NCBI GenBank assembly: GCA_021397845.1
Contig: CM038051.1
Span: 14,222,327-14,286,326 of the forward strand
Length of the DNA stretch: 64,000 bases
Direction of reading: 5' to 3'
Source: Areca catechu
Lineage: Eukaryota > Streptophyta > Magnoliopsida > Arecales > Arecaceae
Made by a program: the position numbers and the translations under genes
Notes under the pieces: model-generated
What the model saw: only the letters and a program-made list of their open reading frames with translations
What the model was told of the DNA's origin: nothing
Database searches by the model: none
In this document: one piece after another, positions 11,501-22,777 of the stretch
How the letters are laid out: every line of letters starts with the position of its first letter
Numbering within the stretch: the stretch's first letter is position 1

Positions 11501-11854
11501 ATCCACCCGGCAGTTGCCTGGCGGCAGGGCAATCCGGGATGGCCCAAACACGGTGGAGTCGAACATGATGGCCTTGTTGTTCTTCATGACCACGAGGTGC
11601 ATCGCCGACACCCCTGCGTTCTCCCTCACAAGCTTCCATGCGCCGGCGTAGTTCGTCTCAAAGTCCGGCCTCTTGCCGGCCTCGGGGTTCTCCTCCGGTA
11701 CCTGCTCGGATCTGTCAGTTGCCAGTGGAAGGAACCGGCCCAGGAGAGGCCGTCCGAATGGGTTTCCGAGCAGGGCGAACAGCATCGGCTCGACGACTTC
11801 AGCCCCGAGGAGGATAGGGAGGAGGAAGAGGGTGGCACGGAGGAGAGCCCCCAT
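8522..11854 (-). CDS. glyoxal/galactose-oxidase-like copper radical oxidase (GLOX type), 591 aa, three exons
   Basis: Exons are 11417-11854, 9843-10003 and 8522-9698 on the minus strand; all introns have GT-AG ends and the phases join cleanly. The product is a secreted aldehyde-oxidising copper radical enzyme of the plant GLOX family, acting in the apoplast on cell-wall or cuticle related aldehydes to give hydrogen peroxide (family knowledge). Residues 1-25 form a hydrophobic signal. The beta-propeller follows, then a C-terminal immunoglobulin-like domain. By comparison with galactose oxidase the cross-linked pair would be Cys153 (TWCSSGG) and Tyr201 (WYSTQQ), and the copper ligands Tyr429-His430 (RMYHSTS) and His529 (THGVNMNQ). 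All are present, so the enzyme should be active. Intron 1 (1.4 kb) holds a 67-bp duplication and hairpins. Confidence 0.92.
10817..10943. repeat. inverted-repeat hairpins in oxidase intron 1
   Basis: Arms at 10817-10846 and 10895-10922 are inverted copies (for example CATACCAATCA against TGATTGGTATG). Directly beside them is a perfect 9-bp inverted repeat, GTCGTGCTT at 10919-10927 with AAGCACGAC at 10935-10943. They may be a decayed MITE. No target duplication is evident. Confidence 0.6.
11142..11268. repeat. 67-bp tandem duplication in oxidase intron 1
   Basis: CTTGGAGGACTTCCCCTCTC begins at 11142 and again at 11209, and both copies run through GGATCAAAACTCTCTGATT with only a few differences. 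The duplication ends about 150 bp downstream of the exon 1 splice donor in the plus coordinate sense. Confidence 0.9.
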
Positions 11855-11920
11855 TGACGGACTCTCCTTTCGATGGCCCCTCTAGCTCTCTCCTTCTATT
11901 GCTTCTTGGGTCCTCCTCCC

Positions 11921-11928
11921 TTATATAG
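11921..11928 (-). promoter_or_regulatory. TATA box of the oxidase gene
   Basis: On the minus strand ACTATATAAGG lies 67 bp before the ATG at 11854. Spacing leaves a short 5' UTR rich in CT, common for plant promoters. Confidence 0.6.
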
Positions 11929-13076
11929 TTCTAGGTTTGGTTGGTCTCTCTCTTTCTCTCATTGCCGTTTGATTAGATGGTTCTTCTTTATACGTGAGAA
12001 AGAATTCTGGAGTTGAAGGTCCAACGGGTTACTCAAAAATAGCGCCGGGTTTGTTTTCGTATATCAAAATAGCACTGCTGGTTTAACTGGCTGGTGAAAC
12101 CTTGAGCACCGCATCCCTGTTAAGAGTCCAGTCTGGATGTTTATCGTAACATCTGAATTGCCATTTCCACTGTAAATGGCAAGTCGTCAAAAGGGTGGCA
12201 ATTTTGTAATAGAATTAGAGTTGGAGGGTGATTAGTTAGTCATAGAACTGAAATCGGGCCGACGTAACAACGGTCGTCTCCATGCTCTACGCTCAGCTTC
12301 TCTCTTCCTTTTTAGTGGATTATTGGTTGGATCAAATCCACCGTCCAAACCAACCATAGAACAACCCGCATAAATATGCAGATATCATGATTTTTTAATT
12401 TTATTCATCTTTGTACGTGCTACTTCGTAGTTGGACTAGTCCGCCGGTTGAGCGCCGGACGTGATCCAATTAATACAGTGGGAGAAATTGTTTCTAAACT
12501 CCTAGTCTTGCTTCACATCTATGGTTTTCGGTAAGATATCTTGCTTAATTTTAATTTTACAGTATCCCTAACTCCATTTTCATCATTAAATCTAGGCTCT
12601 GTTCAGTTAAATTGATGTAAGCTAGAGAAAGAGATGGGGAAGAGAGAATAGGACTGAGAGAAGGAGAAAGAGATGACGTGTCCTTCGTAGAAAAGAGGGG
12701 GAAAGGTTTGGAGATGGGTGCTCCAATGTGATGGTGGTGGGTGCAGGTAACCAAAAAGCCGATAGCATAGGTCATGGATTTGAGATGGGATCTCGTGGAT
12801 GACTCGATTAATTCCAATAATTATTTTCTGGAACGCGCGACGGTTGGTGTGAGTGAGATGTCAGAGTTCTTTGTTTCTCCATTCTACCGGCCGGTGTTTT
12901 AGTGGTATCAAGTTGACGTACTCACCTCTTAGTAAAAAAAGGCTACAAAAATTTAAGCGTCTTGAATCGAACATTACCTGACAGGATGGGGGCCTGCACG
13001 AATAGCTACACCGGGTTTAACCCCCCATATCCCTTTTTTTTCAATAAAAAAAAAAGCCGATAGCACACAATGATGG
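11929..13076. other. oxidase promoter region and intergenic DNA
   Basis: No coding sequence is recognised. The first few hundred bases would be the upstream regulatory region of the minus-strand oxidase. Poly-T and poly-A runs near 13029-13055 precede the retroelement LTR. Confidence 0.5.
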
Positions 13077-13890
13077 TGATGAGAAAAGTGCATCTTGATT
13101 TGGCTCGAAAAAAGTCTACAACAAGAAAACCAAGTTCAGAGCACGAAATAGGGCCTGGCCTAGCACACGGGGCCTAGCCAGGAGCTCAGTCCAATGCGCA
13201 CAGTTCATGCACGGCACAGTCCATACGATCCAAGGATTGCATTTCTCGCGGTCCATAGACTGCATTTCTTGTGGTCCATGGCATTTTCTGAGCATTTCTC
13301 GTGTGATTGGCATGATCGGATGACTCCCATGCACGTTCCCAAGCAAGATCCGATGGTGACGGAGCGATGTCGACTTTGATTGGGCACTGTCTAAAGCTGA
13401 TTTGGCATGTTCAATGATGATCGGATGGCTAGAGATCTTTTATGGGTGAAATATAAATTGGACAAGGAATATGGAGTCCTTGTCCGACATAATTTGAAGT
13501 CTTGAACTCTTGTCGAAGTACACTTTGATATGGAGACTATAAAAAAGAAACAGAGTCAAAGAGAGTGGTATGAGGATCTAGAAGGCTTTCAGGAGGTGTG
13601 GCAGTGGCAAAGAAAGTTTGTAGGAGTTAGAGGATCTTCTTAAAAGTTGAGAGCTTTGTAAGAGATTTGAAATTTTTTATTGGAATAAATTGTACCAGAT
13701 TAAAAGTATGAGTTCTTATCTTATAAATGATTAGTTTTTGCATAGTAAAGTCTTACATGTCCTATTAATTGTGTTATCTATTTTATTTTCTGTTCTTCTT
13801 TCTCATGTGGTATCAACAATGATATTGTGATATTGGATATTGAGATCTATATTTTGCATGAGAGACTCTCCAATAAATGGTATCAGTGCA
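13077..13890 (+). repeat. 5' LTR of the split gag-only element
   Basis: It begins TGATGAGAAAAG and aligns along its length with 29284-30086, for example in the shared blocks around GAGCGATGTCGACT and CTTTCAGGAGG. The right end is fixed only to within several bases because the sequence next to the primer-binding site is itself similar. A TATA-like stretch lies near 13540. Confidence 0.75.
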
Positions 13891-13929
13891 GGAGATATCA
13901 TAATAATTGGTATCATAGTCCTAAATTGT

Positions 13930-16114
13930 CTATGTTGATCGAGATTGAAGAAGATAAAGAAGATAAGCACAATCAATGTTAACATCAATTGGTTCGATGG
14001 AAAGAATAATTTTTCTCTCTAGCAGGCTAGGATGAAAGTAGGACTGTAACTGGGCCAGGCTAGACCGGACCACACCCCTATCTAAACTCAGTCCAAAAAA
14101 AATTTTGGACTTCGAGCCGAGCTTAGGCCCGAAATATTTTGAAAAAACAGGCTTGAGCCCAACCTAAATCAAAGCACAAATGGCTAGAAACAAAAAAATC
14201 TTTAAAAAGGAATCGCTGGTTGGTGATGGATAGCGCTGGAACTACCAAACTAGGGACAACTGGGCGGCGGACTAAAAAGAAGGGAGAGAGAATAGGGAAG
14301 GAGGTTGGTGCAGAGGTAGGAATCATCGGGATCAAAACCAGGGGGCGGGGGGTCGCACGATAGTAAAGAAAGTTAAACCCTAAAGAAAGTTAAACCCTTT
14401 TTTAGCATAGATCTACAATATTTTTTTAGATATATGGGTGGGAAGGAAAGTACCTGAGAGAGATTAGAGGCCATTGATGATGGGGAGGAAGATGACGGCA
14501 GCGACTGACGTGAGGTGGTGGCGAGGAACGATGGGAAGGAAGATGATGGTGGAGACTGGTAGATGTAAAACAAAATCCAGTTGATTGAGACTCCTTACCA
14601 TGGAAATAATATAGGACAAAGCAGAAAAATATAAGAAAAATTAGAAGTTAAACCTTTTACATCATAGATCTATAAGATTCTTTTTTTAGATCTACGGGTG
14701 GGAAGAAAAGTATCCAAGGGAGATAAGAGGCTATCGTAAGTGATGATGGAGAGGGAGATGGTGGCAATGATCGATGGGAGGTGGTGGTGTGGAATGATGG
14801 GGAGGAAGACGACAATGGAGACCGGTGGGAAGTGGTGGCGAGGAGAGAAGGAAAAAGTTTGGCATCTCTCTTTTTCGGAGGTTTGTGGAAAGGAAAGTAC
14901 TCAAAGGATATGTAGATGCCAGTGCCGGTGAGGATGGAGATGAAGGCGACGGTGGAGATCGGTGGGAGATGGTAGGGAGGAGAGAGCAGAAGAGATGGGC
15001 ATGGCTTAGGAAGGTTCGAGAGGTATCTGAAGGGTAACAAAAGTTTGAGGCTAAATACTCTTGGGCTCGAGCCAATTCGGGTTGGGCCTCTTTTTGGGCT
15101 AAGTTTAGGTTGAGCCGAACCAAGTCAAAAAGGTGCCAGAGCCTGGCCCGAAAATTGAATGGATTATATTATTAGGCTCGAAGCCTAGCCCGATTTATTT
15201 TGGATCTGGCTCGAAGCCAGGCTTGAAGCCCATCAAGCTAGCTCGGGTCCAGTTCTAGCTTTAAATGAAAAACATGCTCATCTAGCAGGGGTTGATCGAT
15301 GCTCTTATATGTGAAGAGCAGCTGGCCACTATGGGAGAAAAAAGTTGATGTGACTTTAGATGCAGGTGGTAAGCATAATCCGCTTATACCTGGCAGATGA
15401 TGTGGTGATCCATGTATTAGCGAGACTTCCTCGATAATGATATGGATGAAATTTGAAAAATTATATACAGTAAATTCTCTCACCAATATGCTCTTTCTTT
15501 GAAAGTAGTTCTATCAACTATAGATGAGCGAAGAACAGATCATGCAGGAGCATTTGAGTGATTTTCATAAAATCCTCACCGATCTTCTTAGTGTGGGTAA
15601 AAAAGTTGAAAAAAAGACTAGGACGTTAGTCTTGCTATCATCACTTTCGCACTCATTTGAATTCTTGGTGACTGCTTTTCTAGTAAAAAAGAGTACCATC
15701 AAGATGAAAGATGTCACTTTAGTACTTTTTCAAAATGATGTTCTTAGGTGAGAGAACTAAGCTTCAAATTTAGGCAAGAATTCAGTATTAGTGATCATGA
15801 AAGAATTGGTGACAAAAGGCATAATGATAGAGGATCACGAGGTAGACGACCAAGATCCAAGTCAAAGAATGCAAGCAAGTGCTATCGGTATAATGAGTTG
15901 GGGCATGGTGTTAAAGATTGCCCACAACTCAAGAATTGGATGAGTACTACTCTAGCGATGGTCGATGATATCAACATTGATAGATACGATGATGCACTCA
16001 TGGTATCTGACAAGATATTTTTCTTCTTTTTCATAGTGGATTCTAGATTTTATATGTTCCCATCATATATGTTGCAGAGAGAAGTTGTTCGACTTTTTAG
16101 AGAGTAGAGATGGT
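13930..16114 (+). pseudogene. gag and protease start of the split element
   Basis: The start (MLIEIE) and a later WFDGKN-type block match the sibling gag at 45869-46117. The frame is cut at 14038 and resumes at 15264 with QGLIDALI. A knuckle near 15880-15920 reads CYRYNELGHGVKDC, in which the second cysteine of CX2C is a tyrosine. The protease follows (FIVDSR, expected DSG) up to 16114. Several stops show it is dead. Confidence 0.8.
14039..15263. mobile_element. non-autonomous hAT-like element inserted in gag (1225 bp)
   Basis: Termini are an imperfect inverted pair: TAGGACTGTAACTGGGCC at the left and GGTCCAGTTCTAGCTTTA at the right. The flanking 8-mers GATGAAAG (14031-14038) and AATGAAAA (15264-15271) agree at the six central bases. 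Subterminal blocks are repeats of GAAGCC/GGCTTGAGCC type. The centre carries two direct copies of a 200-bp block starting near 14384 and 14644 (both with AGTTAAACC and GATCTA) that are purine-rich with GATGGTGG motifs. Confidence 0.75.
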
Positions 16115-16129
16115 ACTACTAGAAAAGGG

Positions 16130-16870
16130 TGCTTTACCGAGGGATTTTACCGAGGGAAAAAATCCCTCGCAATTCCGAGGGATTTTTCGACAAAAAATTT
16201 CCTCGCAGAATCCCTCATAAATTTTTTTTGTGAGAAATTTTCCGAAGGATTTATTCTTTATAAATGAGCTCTTAGTATAAATTTTTTGAGGAAAAAAGTT
16301 TTCTCGAAAAATCCCTCGTAAATTATTTTTGCGAGGAATTTCTTTAGGGATCTTTTCATCATAATTTAGTTCTTAGTAAAAAAAAATTCAATAAAAAAAT
16401 TCCTCACAAAATCCCTCGAAAATTATTTTTGCGAGGGATTTTCCGAGGGATCTTTGCATGATAATTTGGTTCTTGGTGAAAAAATTTTTAAATAAAATAA
16501 TCCCTCGCAAAATCTCTCAGAATTTTTTTTTTTGTGAGGGATTTTTCGAGGGATCTTTTCATCATAATTTGGTTCTTAGTACAAAAAATTTCAATAAAAA
16601 AATTCCTAGAAAAATCCCTCGAAAAATCTCTCAGAAATTTTCCCTCGAAAAATCCTTCTGAAAATCCCTTGGAAAATCTCTCGGAGATGTTCCCTCAGAA
16701 AATCCCTCGGAGATGTTCCACCAAAAAATCCCCTGGTAATATTCCCTCAGAAAATCCCTCGGAGAATTTCCCTCGGAAAATCTGTTGAAAATTTTAAGAA
16801 AAAAATTCCATCATAAATTCTTTTGGAAAAATCCCTCGAAAAAATTTTTCGATGATGGTTTTTCCGGTGC
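16130..16870. repeat. left subterminal repeat array of the CACTA element
   Basis: Dozens of short copies of GAGGGATTTT and AAAATCCCTCG in both orientations. CACTA elements use such arrays as transposase binding sites (family knowledge). ORFs with repeated lysine, asparagine and proline here simply translate the array. Confidence 0.85.
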
Positions 16871-19800
16871 AATTGCAATCACCAATGCTTCTTCTTACTT
16901 GACCATAGCTGTTCAATATATTGTAACATTCAAAAAGACCTAACATATACTCTCTAACACACCATTCAATTCACTCTTGCCGATCAAACTATATGAATAT
17001 TCAGGAAACTCATGCTAATATTCATATGAAAAAGAAGAGCAATATTTGATATATCTCCCATCTTCACTCTTTTATGAAATGATCTGTTCGAAAGATTCAA
17101 AATAGGACAAAGCATTTGGATGTCCATCCGATCCTCCGTAATATCTGAAGCTTTCTCAACCTTTCATTATGATGACTATTTGATATATCTTTCGAGAGAC
17201 CAATAATATCGTAAATTTTATCATCCTTTTTATTGTTGATCATACTAATGATTGAAACTGGCATGATGGTGATGCCTATTTTCGAATATTACAGGATATT
17301 TTATATATTGATCATTTAAATTGTGTTAACATGAAATTAGTATGATCACTCATTTGTATAAAAAAATAAAAAAAATCCGTTGGTGGCAGCTTTTCCTAAC
17401 TAGTTTGTAATATGATAGCTGAGATGGGCTATGCTTGTAGGGAGCATGGATCATCAAATTATGGTATTGACTAGCTTTTTTAACAACGAACTTGTTCATG
17501 CCATATCTGATGTTTTGAACGCTCCTGCACAGACTATATCCAAATATTTACCATATCGGCTCGCCCGCCTAAACCCATTTGGATTTCGGATTTCGATGCT
17601 TTTGAGTCTAGAGGGAAGAGAAATTCCAAAACAAAACCCGTATACCCATTTGGATTTCACATCAACGGTTTGTGCATCCGCGTGGCTCCATCCATGCTTC
17701 CGCGGCCCGCTGAGCATCTCCTCCCTTGTCCTTCCCTCCATACCGACACCCGTCCATTTCCATCATCTCCATTTCGCTGATTCCAAATCAGGCTCAGTTC
17801 GATCTCTAAGGTATTTGTTATTTTGCCTCTCTCTCTCTCTCTTATTTTTTTCCCTACATAGGTTTCTATTTATTTGTTAAAACTTTTTCTTTTATTAGAT
17901 TCTCTAGATATCCGGCTTTTGACTACTTTCTATAATAACACAACCCACGCTAACTAATTACTGGAGTATATTATTGGTAATTTCTCCACCAAATTTTTTT
18001 ATTATTATATTTTTCTTCACATAAAAATGGTTTAAAAATTTGATTATTTGATTAGATTTATCAAAAGTCCGTTTATATGCTCGCACACACTTGGTCTTCC
18101 CGTTTCAACGGATTTCTTCTCTCTCTAAGATATCTTAGCTTCTCTCTTTTAAAATCATGCAAAGCTCGCTGCAAGTGTGTGCCTGCCAGTGTCGATTACA
18201 TATTTTATTAATAAAATTAAACAAATACCTTTTTTTTGTACGATCATGCTCCATTTCTACATAAACCTTGTTGTATTATTTTTCTTCCTCCAGGCAAATA
18301 CTTTATGATGAGAATTTCAATAAATAATTTTTTTTATAAATAGAATATATTAGCAATGTTAGTAAATTTTCGTTTAAGATTAATACAGAGGGTACAAAGA
18401 ATTTGTTGAGTTCTTTATGCCCTTCAAAACTGAGTCATATAACAGAGGTACAAACCTCTTTGAGTTTCTAATGGAGTTAATGTTGTGTATCTTATTTTGA
18501 GTATATTGGATACAATAATATTCAGTAGTAAATGTGAAATAGATGCAACCTACCACTTTGTTGCTTTCAGACCAGAGATATATATTATCTCAGATTTATG
18601 AGGAAGAAGAATACCAATAAATTCAAAACATGAGACTTCATGTATATTACATTTCATGTAGATATTGTTAGTGTTTTGGAAGGAAAACTCAAAATTTTAT
18701 ATACCAAACCCTCCATCTAATACCCTCTAAATTCTCTCCATCCTTATTTAATAACTCATATATTAGACAGGAGTAAAATTGAGAATTAGTTTATAATGAA
18801 AACTTCTTTCTTGGATTTTGTCATGTTTTGGACCATTTTCCATATGCATGCCGCTAGGCCCGTCTAGCATGCGTGCGAATGCAAATCATGCTCACGGGTG
18901 CAACATGGTGCGGTAAATATTTTATTATTTTTGGCTTTTAATTTTGATCATTTTCTTCTTTTAATCGTCGATTTGATTATTTTTATTAGCCATTGCTTAA
19001 CATTAATATTTCTACCATTAGACATTCATCACCAGATTAATACTTTTTGTTTATTAGATGTTAATAATCTAGTCATTCGATTAGCCCAAATATCTAATTT
19101 TTAGACCTATAAATAGAGTCCATGATAGGGATTGAAAGGTACAAAAAAAAATCAAGCTCTTCTTTTCTCTCTTTAGATGTATTACCTGATCCTATTAAGA
19201 AAGAAAAAGGAGTTAGCCTTTGGTCAATGATCAAAGATAATGTTGGAACAGATCTTTCACGAGTTTGCCTTCCTGTTTATTTTAATGAACAAAGAAAAAC
19301 TAGAAAGAAAGGCCCAAGAAAAATATTAAAAAAATATTCAAAAAAAAAGAAAAATAAAAAATATTATTCTAATATTTTTTTATAAAATAATTTTATAATA
19401 GTAGATAGCAAAATTGAACCTAAAACTTTTGAAAAGCCTACCTACTATCATAACCATTAAGAACCAATTTTATTTTTTATATATATATATATATATATAA
19501 AAAATATTTAACCTATATAAAATCTTTCTTATAAATTAATAAAACCTAAAACCCCTTAAACTCCCACACCCACCACCCATCTCTATTTGACCGTTAGGCT
19601 TCCCTCTCGATCGAACCCTTCCGCTTCCTCTCCTCCACCCACGGGGTGCCCATCGAAGAAATCCTATCATGATCTCTCCTCTATTCCAAGTAGGATGCCC
19701 ATGAGAGGAGATCCTCCGGAGGGCTCGGCAGCTACAAGAAACCCCCGATCGACTTAGCCTCTGTAGATCGATCAATGCTTGGAAGGGATTCGATAAGAGA

Positions 19801-20700
19801 CCCCTCGGCCCCTGGCTCTCCTTCACTTGGTCCAGTGACCGCGCAACTTTGCCTCGGTGATCTTCCCTTCGGAGTGCTCGGCGACCATGATAAGCTCTCA
19901 AATACCAGCTTAGCTCCTCTGGTTAGTCCCTCCTCACACTTAGATTGGTGCCCACGAGGAGGATTGCTCAGAAGATTCTCCCTCGCTCGATCCTGCTCGA
20001 TGCCTGTAAGGCCCAATGATTACTAGCGATCGGTCACCGGTATCCTCGGCTCCCCTCCGTTCAATATAGAGCGACGATCGCAAGCCCCCACTTGACTACT
20101 CCACGATCAATCTTCCCTCTCCATGGTATGATCGACGGCCACAAGCTCTCGGCCTCCCACCCGATTGTCTTATAATTTTTTAAATAATATAATTTGACTC
20201 GATACTTGTTTATGAAAATATTTTTAGATATCATATTACAATAAATTTTCAAGAAAAGAACGATTGAATCTGATGATCTGCTTTACAAAATTTCTGCTTT
20301 ACAAAATTTTTGCTCGATAGTTGAATCTGAAGTATATAAATTATTTACAGGGATGCAAAACTTATCAACAGAAAAATCACTTGAAATTAAATTTGGTTTG
20401 TCAAAGTTGTGATATAAAAATATTGTGCAACTACAATACTTGGCCTGGCCCGATCTTTTTTGGGATGGGACAGATTTTTTTGGAATGGGGTGCATATGAG
20501 TTTTGGATGACCTGACCCGTTGCCATCCCTATTATTCAATAAGAGGAGGTCTAATCCGATGCCCGATTAATGCAGAAACCATCCCTTTACTCGTTTCTTA
20601 AAGCAGCCCCTTTTTAAAATTTACCTCTCCCCTCTCACAATCGAGCAGCTCCTTTTTAAAATTTAGGCCCCCCCCTCGGTACCAAATAAATAAAAACCTC
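16870..20700. other. unassigned interior of the CACTA element
   Basis: AT-rich DNA with a CT-rich tract near 17827-17850 and a TA repeat at 19479-19499. A 149-codon plus frame at 17431-17880 has no motif I recognise. GC-rich DNA at 19540-20150 may be captured sequence of unknown source. Near 20512-20532 GACCCGTTGCCATCCC resembles the right terminus of a hAT-like element, with no visible partner. Confidence 0.4.
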
Positions 20701-20957
20701 CAAATATTCGAATGTCGAGCTTTCCTTTTATCTCCCGATTTCAAACTCAAAAGAAAAAAAAAAAAAACAAAACTGGCCTCTTCGAGCGCACAATTCTTTT
20801 TTTCCACCTTTTCTCGAACCGCTTTGGCAAAATGGAAATGGCGGCCTTCCTCCCCTCCCAAACTCTTACAAACCCCCTCCCCTCCCTCTCCCTTCTACTC
20901 ACCCTCGACTCCTCTCTCTCTCGCCATAGGGAAGATTAGGAGAAGAGAGAGGGAGTC

Positions 20958-22222
20958 ATGGCGGACAAGGAGAACATCGTCCCCCACCTCACCCGCGCGG
21001 CGGCCAAGAGGGTGGTGGCCTTCGCCTCTGCCGCCCGATCCCAACCGCAGGACCAGCCCCCAGCCAAGAGGAAGCACGTGGCACTGAGTGAGCTTCCGAC
21101 CCTATCCAACGCCATCATCCACCCCTCCCCTGATCTCGGTGCTGCCCCTTCCAAGCCTAAGCTTAAATCCAAGAAGGAAGAAGATGCCGAGGTCTCGAAG
21201 GTACCGCCGGTGGATCTCTTTGCCGCCGCCACCGACATTGATCCCGATGTGGAGGATCTGCAGATGTGCGGGCACTATGCGAAGGATATATATTAGTACC
21301 TTCGATCCATGGAGGTTTGTTTTCGAGCTGGGGTTTCTCAAAGTTGAGATATTATTTTTCGGTTTGAATGTCTGATTTGATTGGAGTTGTGTTGATTTAA
21401 TGGATGCAGGTGGAGCAGAGGAGAAGGCCGATGGTGAATTATGTTGAGACGATCCAGATCGATGTGACGACGAATATGAGAGGGGTTTTGGCGGATTGGC
21501 TTGTCGAGGTGGTGAAAAAGTATAAGCTTCTTTTGGATAGTCTTTATCTCACCGTTTCGCATATCGATATATTTCTTTCGTTCAATGCCCTCGATAGGCA
21601 GAAATTGCAGCTTCTCATTGTGTCTTCGATGCTTATTGCCTCGTATGATCTGTTCTTCTTTGTTCTTCTTTTTCGATAAAAATTATTTTTTTTTCTCTCC
21701 TTTTGATTGCTTTGGGTGTTCAATGAAATAGGAAGTACGAAGAAACTAGCCCTCCTCATGTAGAAGACTTATGTTATATTACTAATAATACTTATACAAA
21801 GCAAGAGGTAATCTTTTGTGTTTTCTTCTCTTGCTTTCTCCATTTCTATCTGCTAGATTAGGGGAGTTAGTAAATTTCTGCGTTTGCCTTGTTTTGTATG
21901 TTAGGTGGTGAAAATGGAGAGTGACATACTAAAATTTCTCGAGTTTGAGATGGGAAATCCTACTGGTAGGACTTTTCTTAGGTATGGGCTTTGACATTGT
22001 TGAGGAAATTGATAACATTTGTTTTCTTTTTTTTTTGGCTTTGTTTTTCTGTAGATTTTCTTCAAAATTATTTGTTTATAGATCCATAGTTCATGATGGC
22101 TTGGATGCAACATTGTTAGTTCATAGGTTCATATCATAGTTATGCTCTTTAGCATTCGCTTAGGCTGATTGAGCTTTTATTTTGTCCTATTCAGGCAGTT
22201 CACAAAAGCTGGACAAGGAAAA
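20958..22222 (+). pseudogene. captured 5' half of an A-type cyclin gene, with introns
   Basis: Five exons can be read: 20958-21314, 21410-21642, 21732-21807, 21905-21981 and 22195-22222, all with GT-AG introns and compatible phases. The start MADKENIVPHLTRAAAKR is typical of plant A-type cyclins. The cyclin box N-terminal half follows (MRGVLADWLVEVVKKYKL, LYLTVSHID, SSMLIAS then KYEE, and NNTYTKQE). The fragment ends after RQFTKAGQGK; the second cyclin fold is not found downstream. A TAG at 21294-21296 sits where CAG glutamine is expected between DIY and YLRSME. The MRGVL-DWLVEV cyclin signature is otherwise good. It lies inside the CACTA element, so the simplest reading is transduplication of a host gene, introns included. 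Substitutions such as ID-I-FLS for the usual DRFLS also suggest decay. Confidence 0.85.
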
Positions 22223-22777
22223 GTAAGTGTTTTTATGTCCCCATGGATTGGGATTATTGATAGCATGTTAGTCTTGGAGGTTGCATTTATTTTGGTTCGC
22301 TTACTCATAGTGGTAAAAATATACTCTATGGACCCCATTAATATTCATTCAAAGGGGAACCCAATAAAGATTAGATTCTTATCAAAGAAAGACAAGTTTA
22401 ACTGAAGCTACTTAAAAAAGCATAGGTCAACTGATGATAACAAATCTTCTTGAATAAAATGAGTAGTCGTGAAAGCTCAAGCAATATTGTAACAATAATA
22501 GTACTGGTCAGTACTCAGTACCAAGAAACCTCTTGCAAGACTGCAATAATACCAAGAGCACAAAAATCAACACTCAAACAGAATAAAGGCCTATGAAAAA
22601 AAGAGAAAAACTTAAACTTGACATAACATAAATCAGTATCAAGTGTGAAGCATCCCCTTCATAGATATCAAATCATCCAATCATCATTAATCTAGGATGC
22701 AACGCGATCCTAGATTAACATGCAGACCACATGAAAAGATGACCCATCCTAATAATAAAAGAAGAGTTAATACCTAT

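Noticed and set aside
16458..16788. Lysine/proline-rich frames, and the similar ones at 27501-27740 and 28242-28721
   Set aside because: They read through the CACTA subterminal repeats (CCCTCGGAAAATC type).
16130..16870. CRISPR-like array of short repeats
   Set aside because: Repeats are variable, inverted and without unique spacers of fixed length; they are CACTA subterminal repeats in a plant genome.
17431..17880. 149-codon frame as a CACTA transposase
   Set aside because: It has no Tnp2 or other transposase motif and ends in a CT-rich low-complexity tract.
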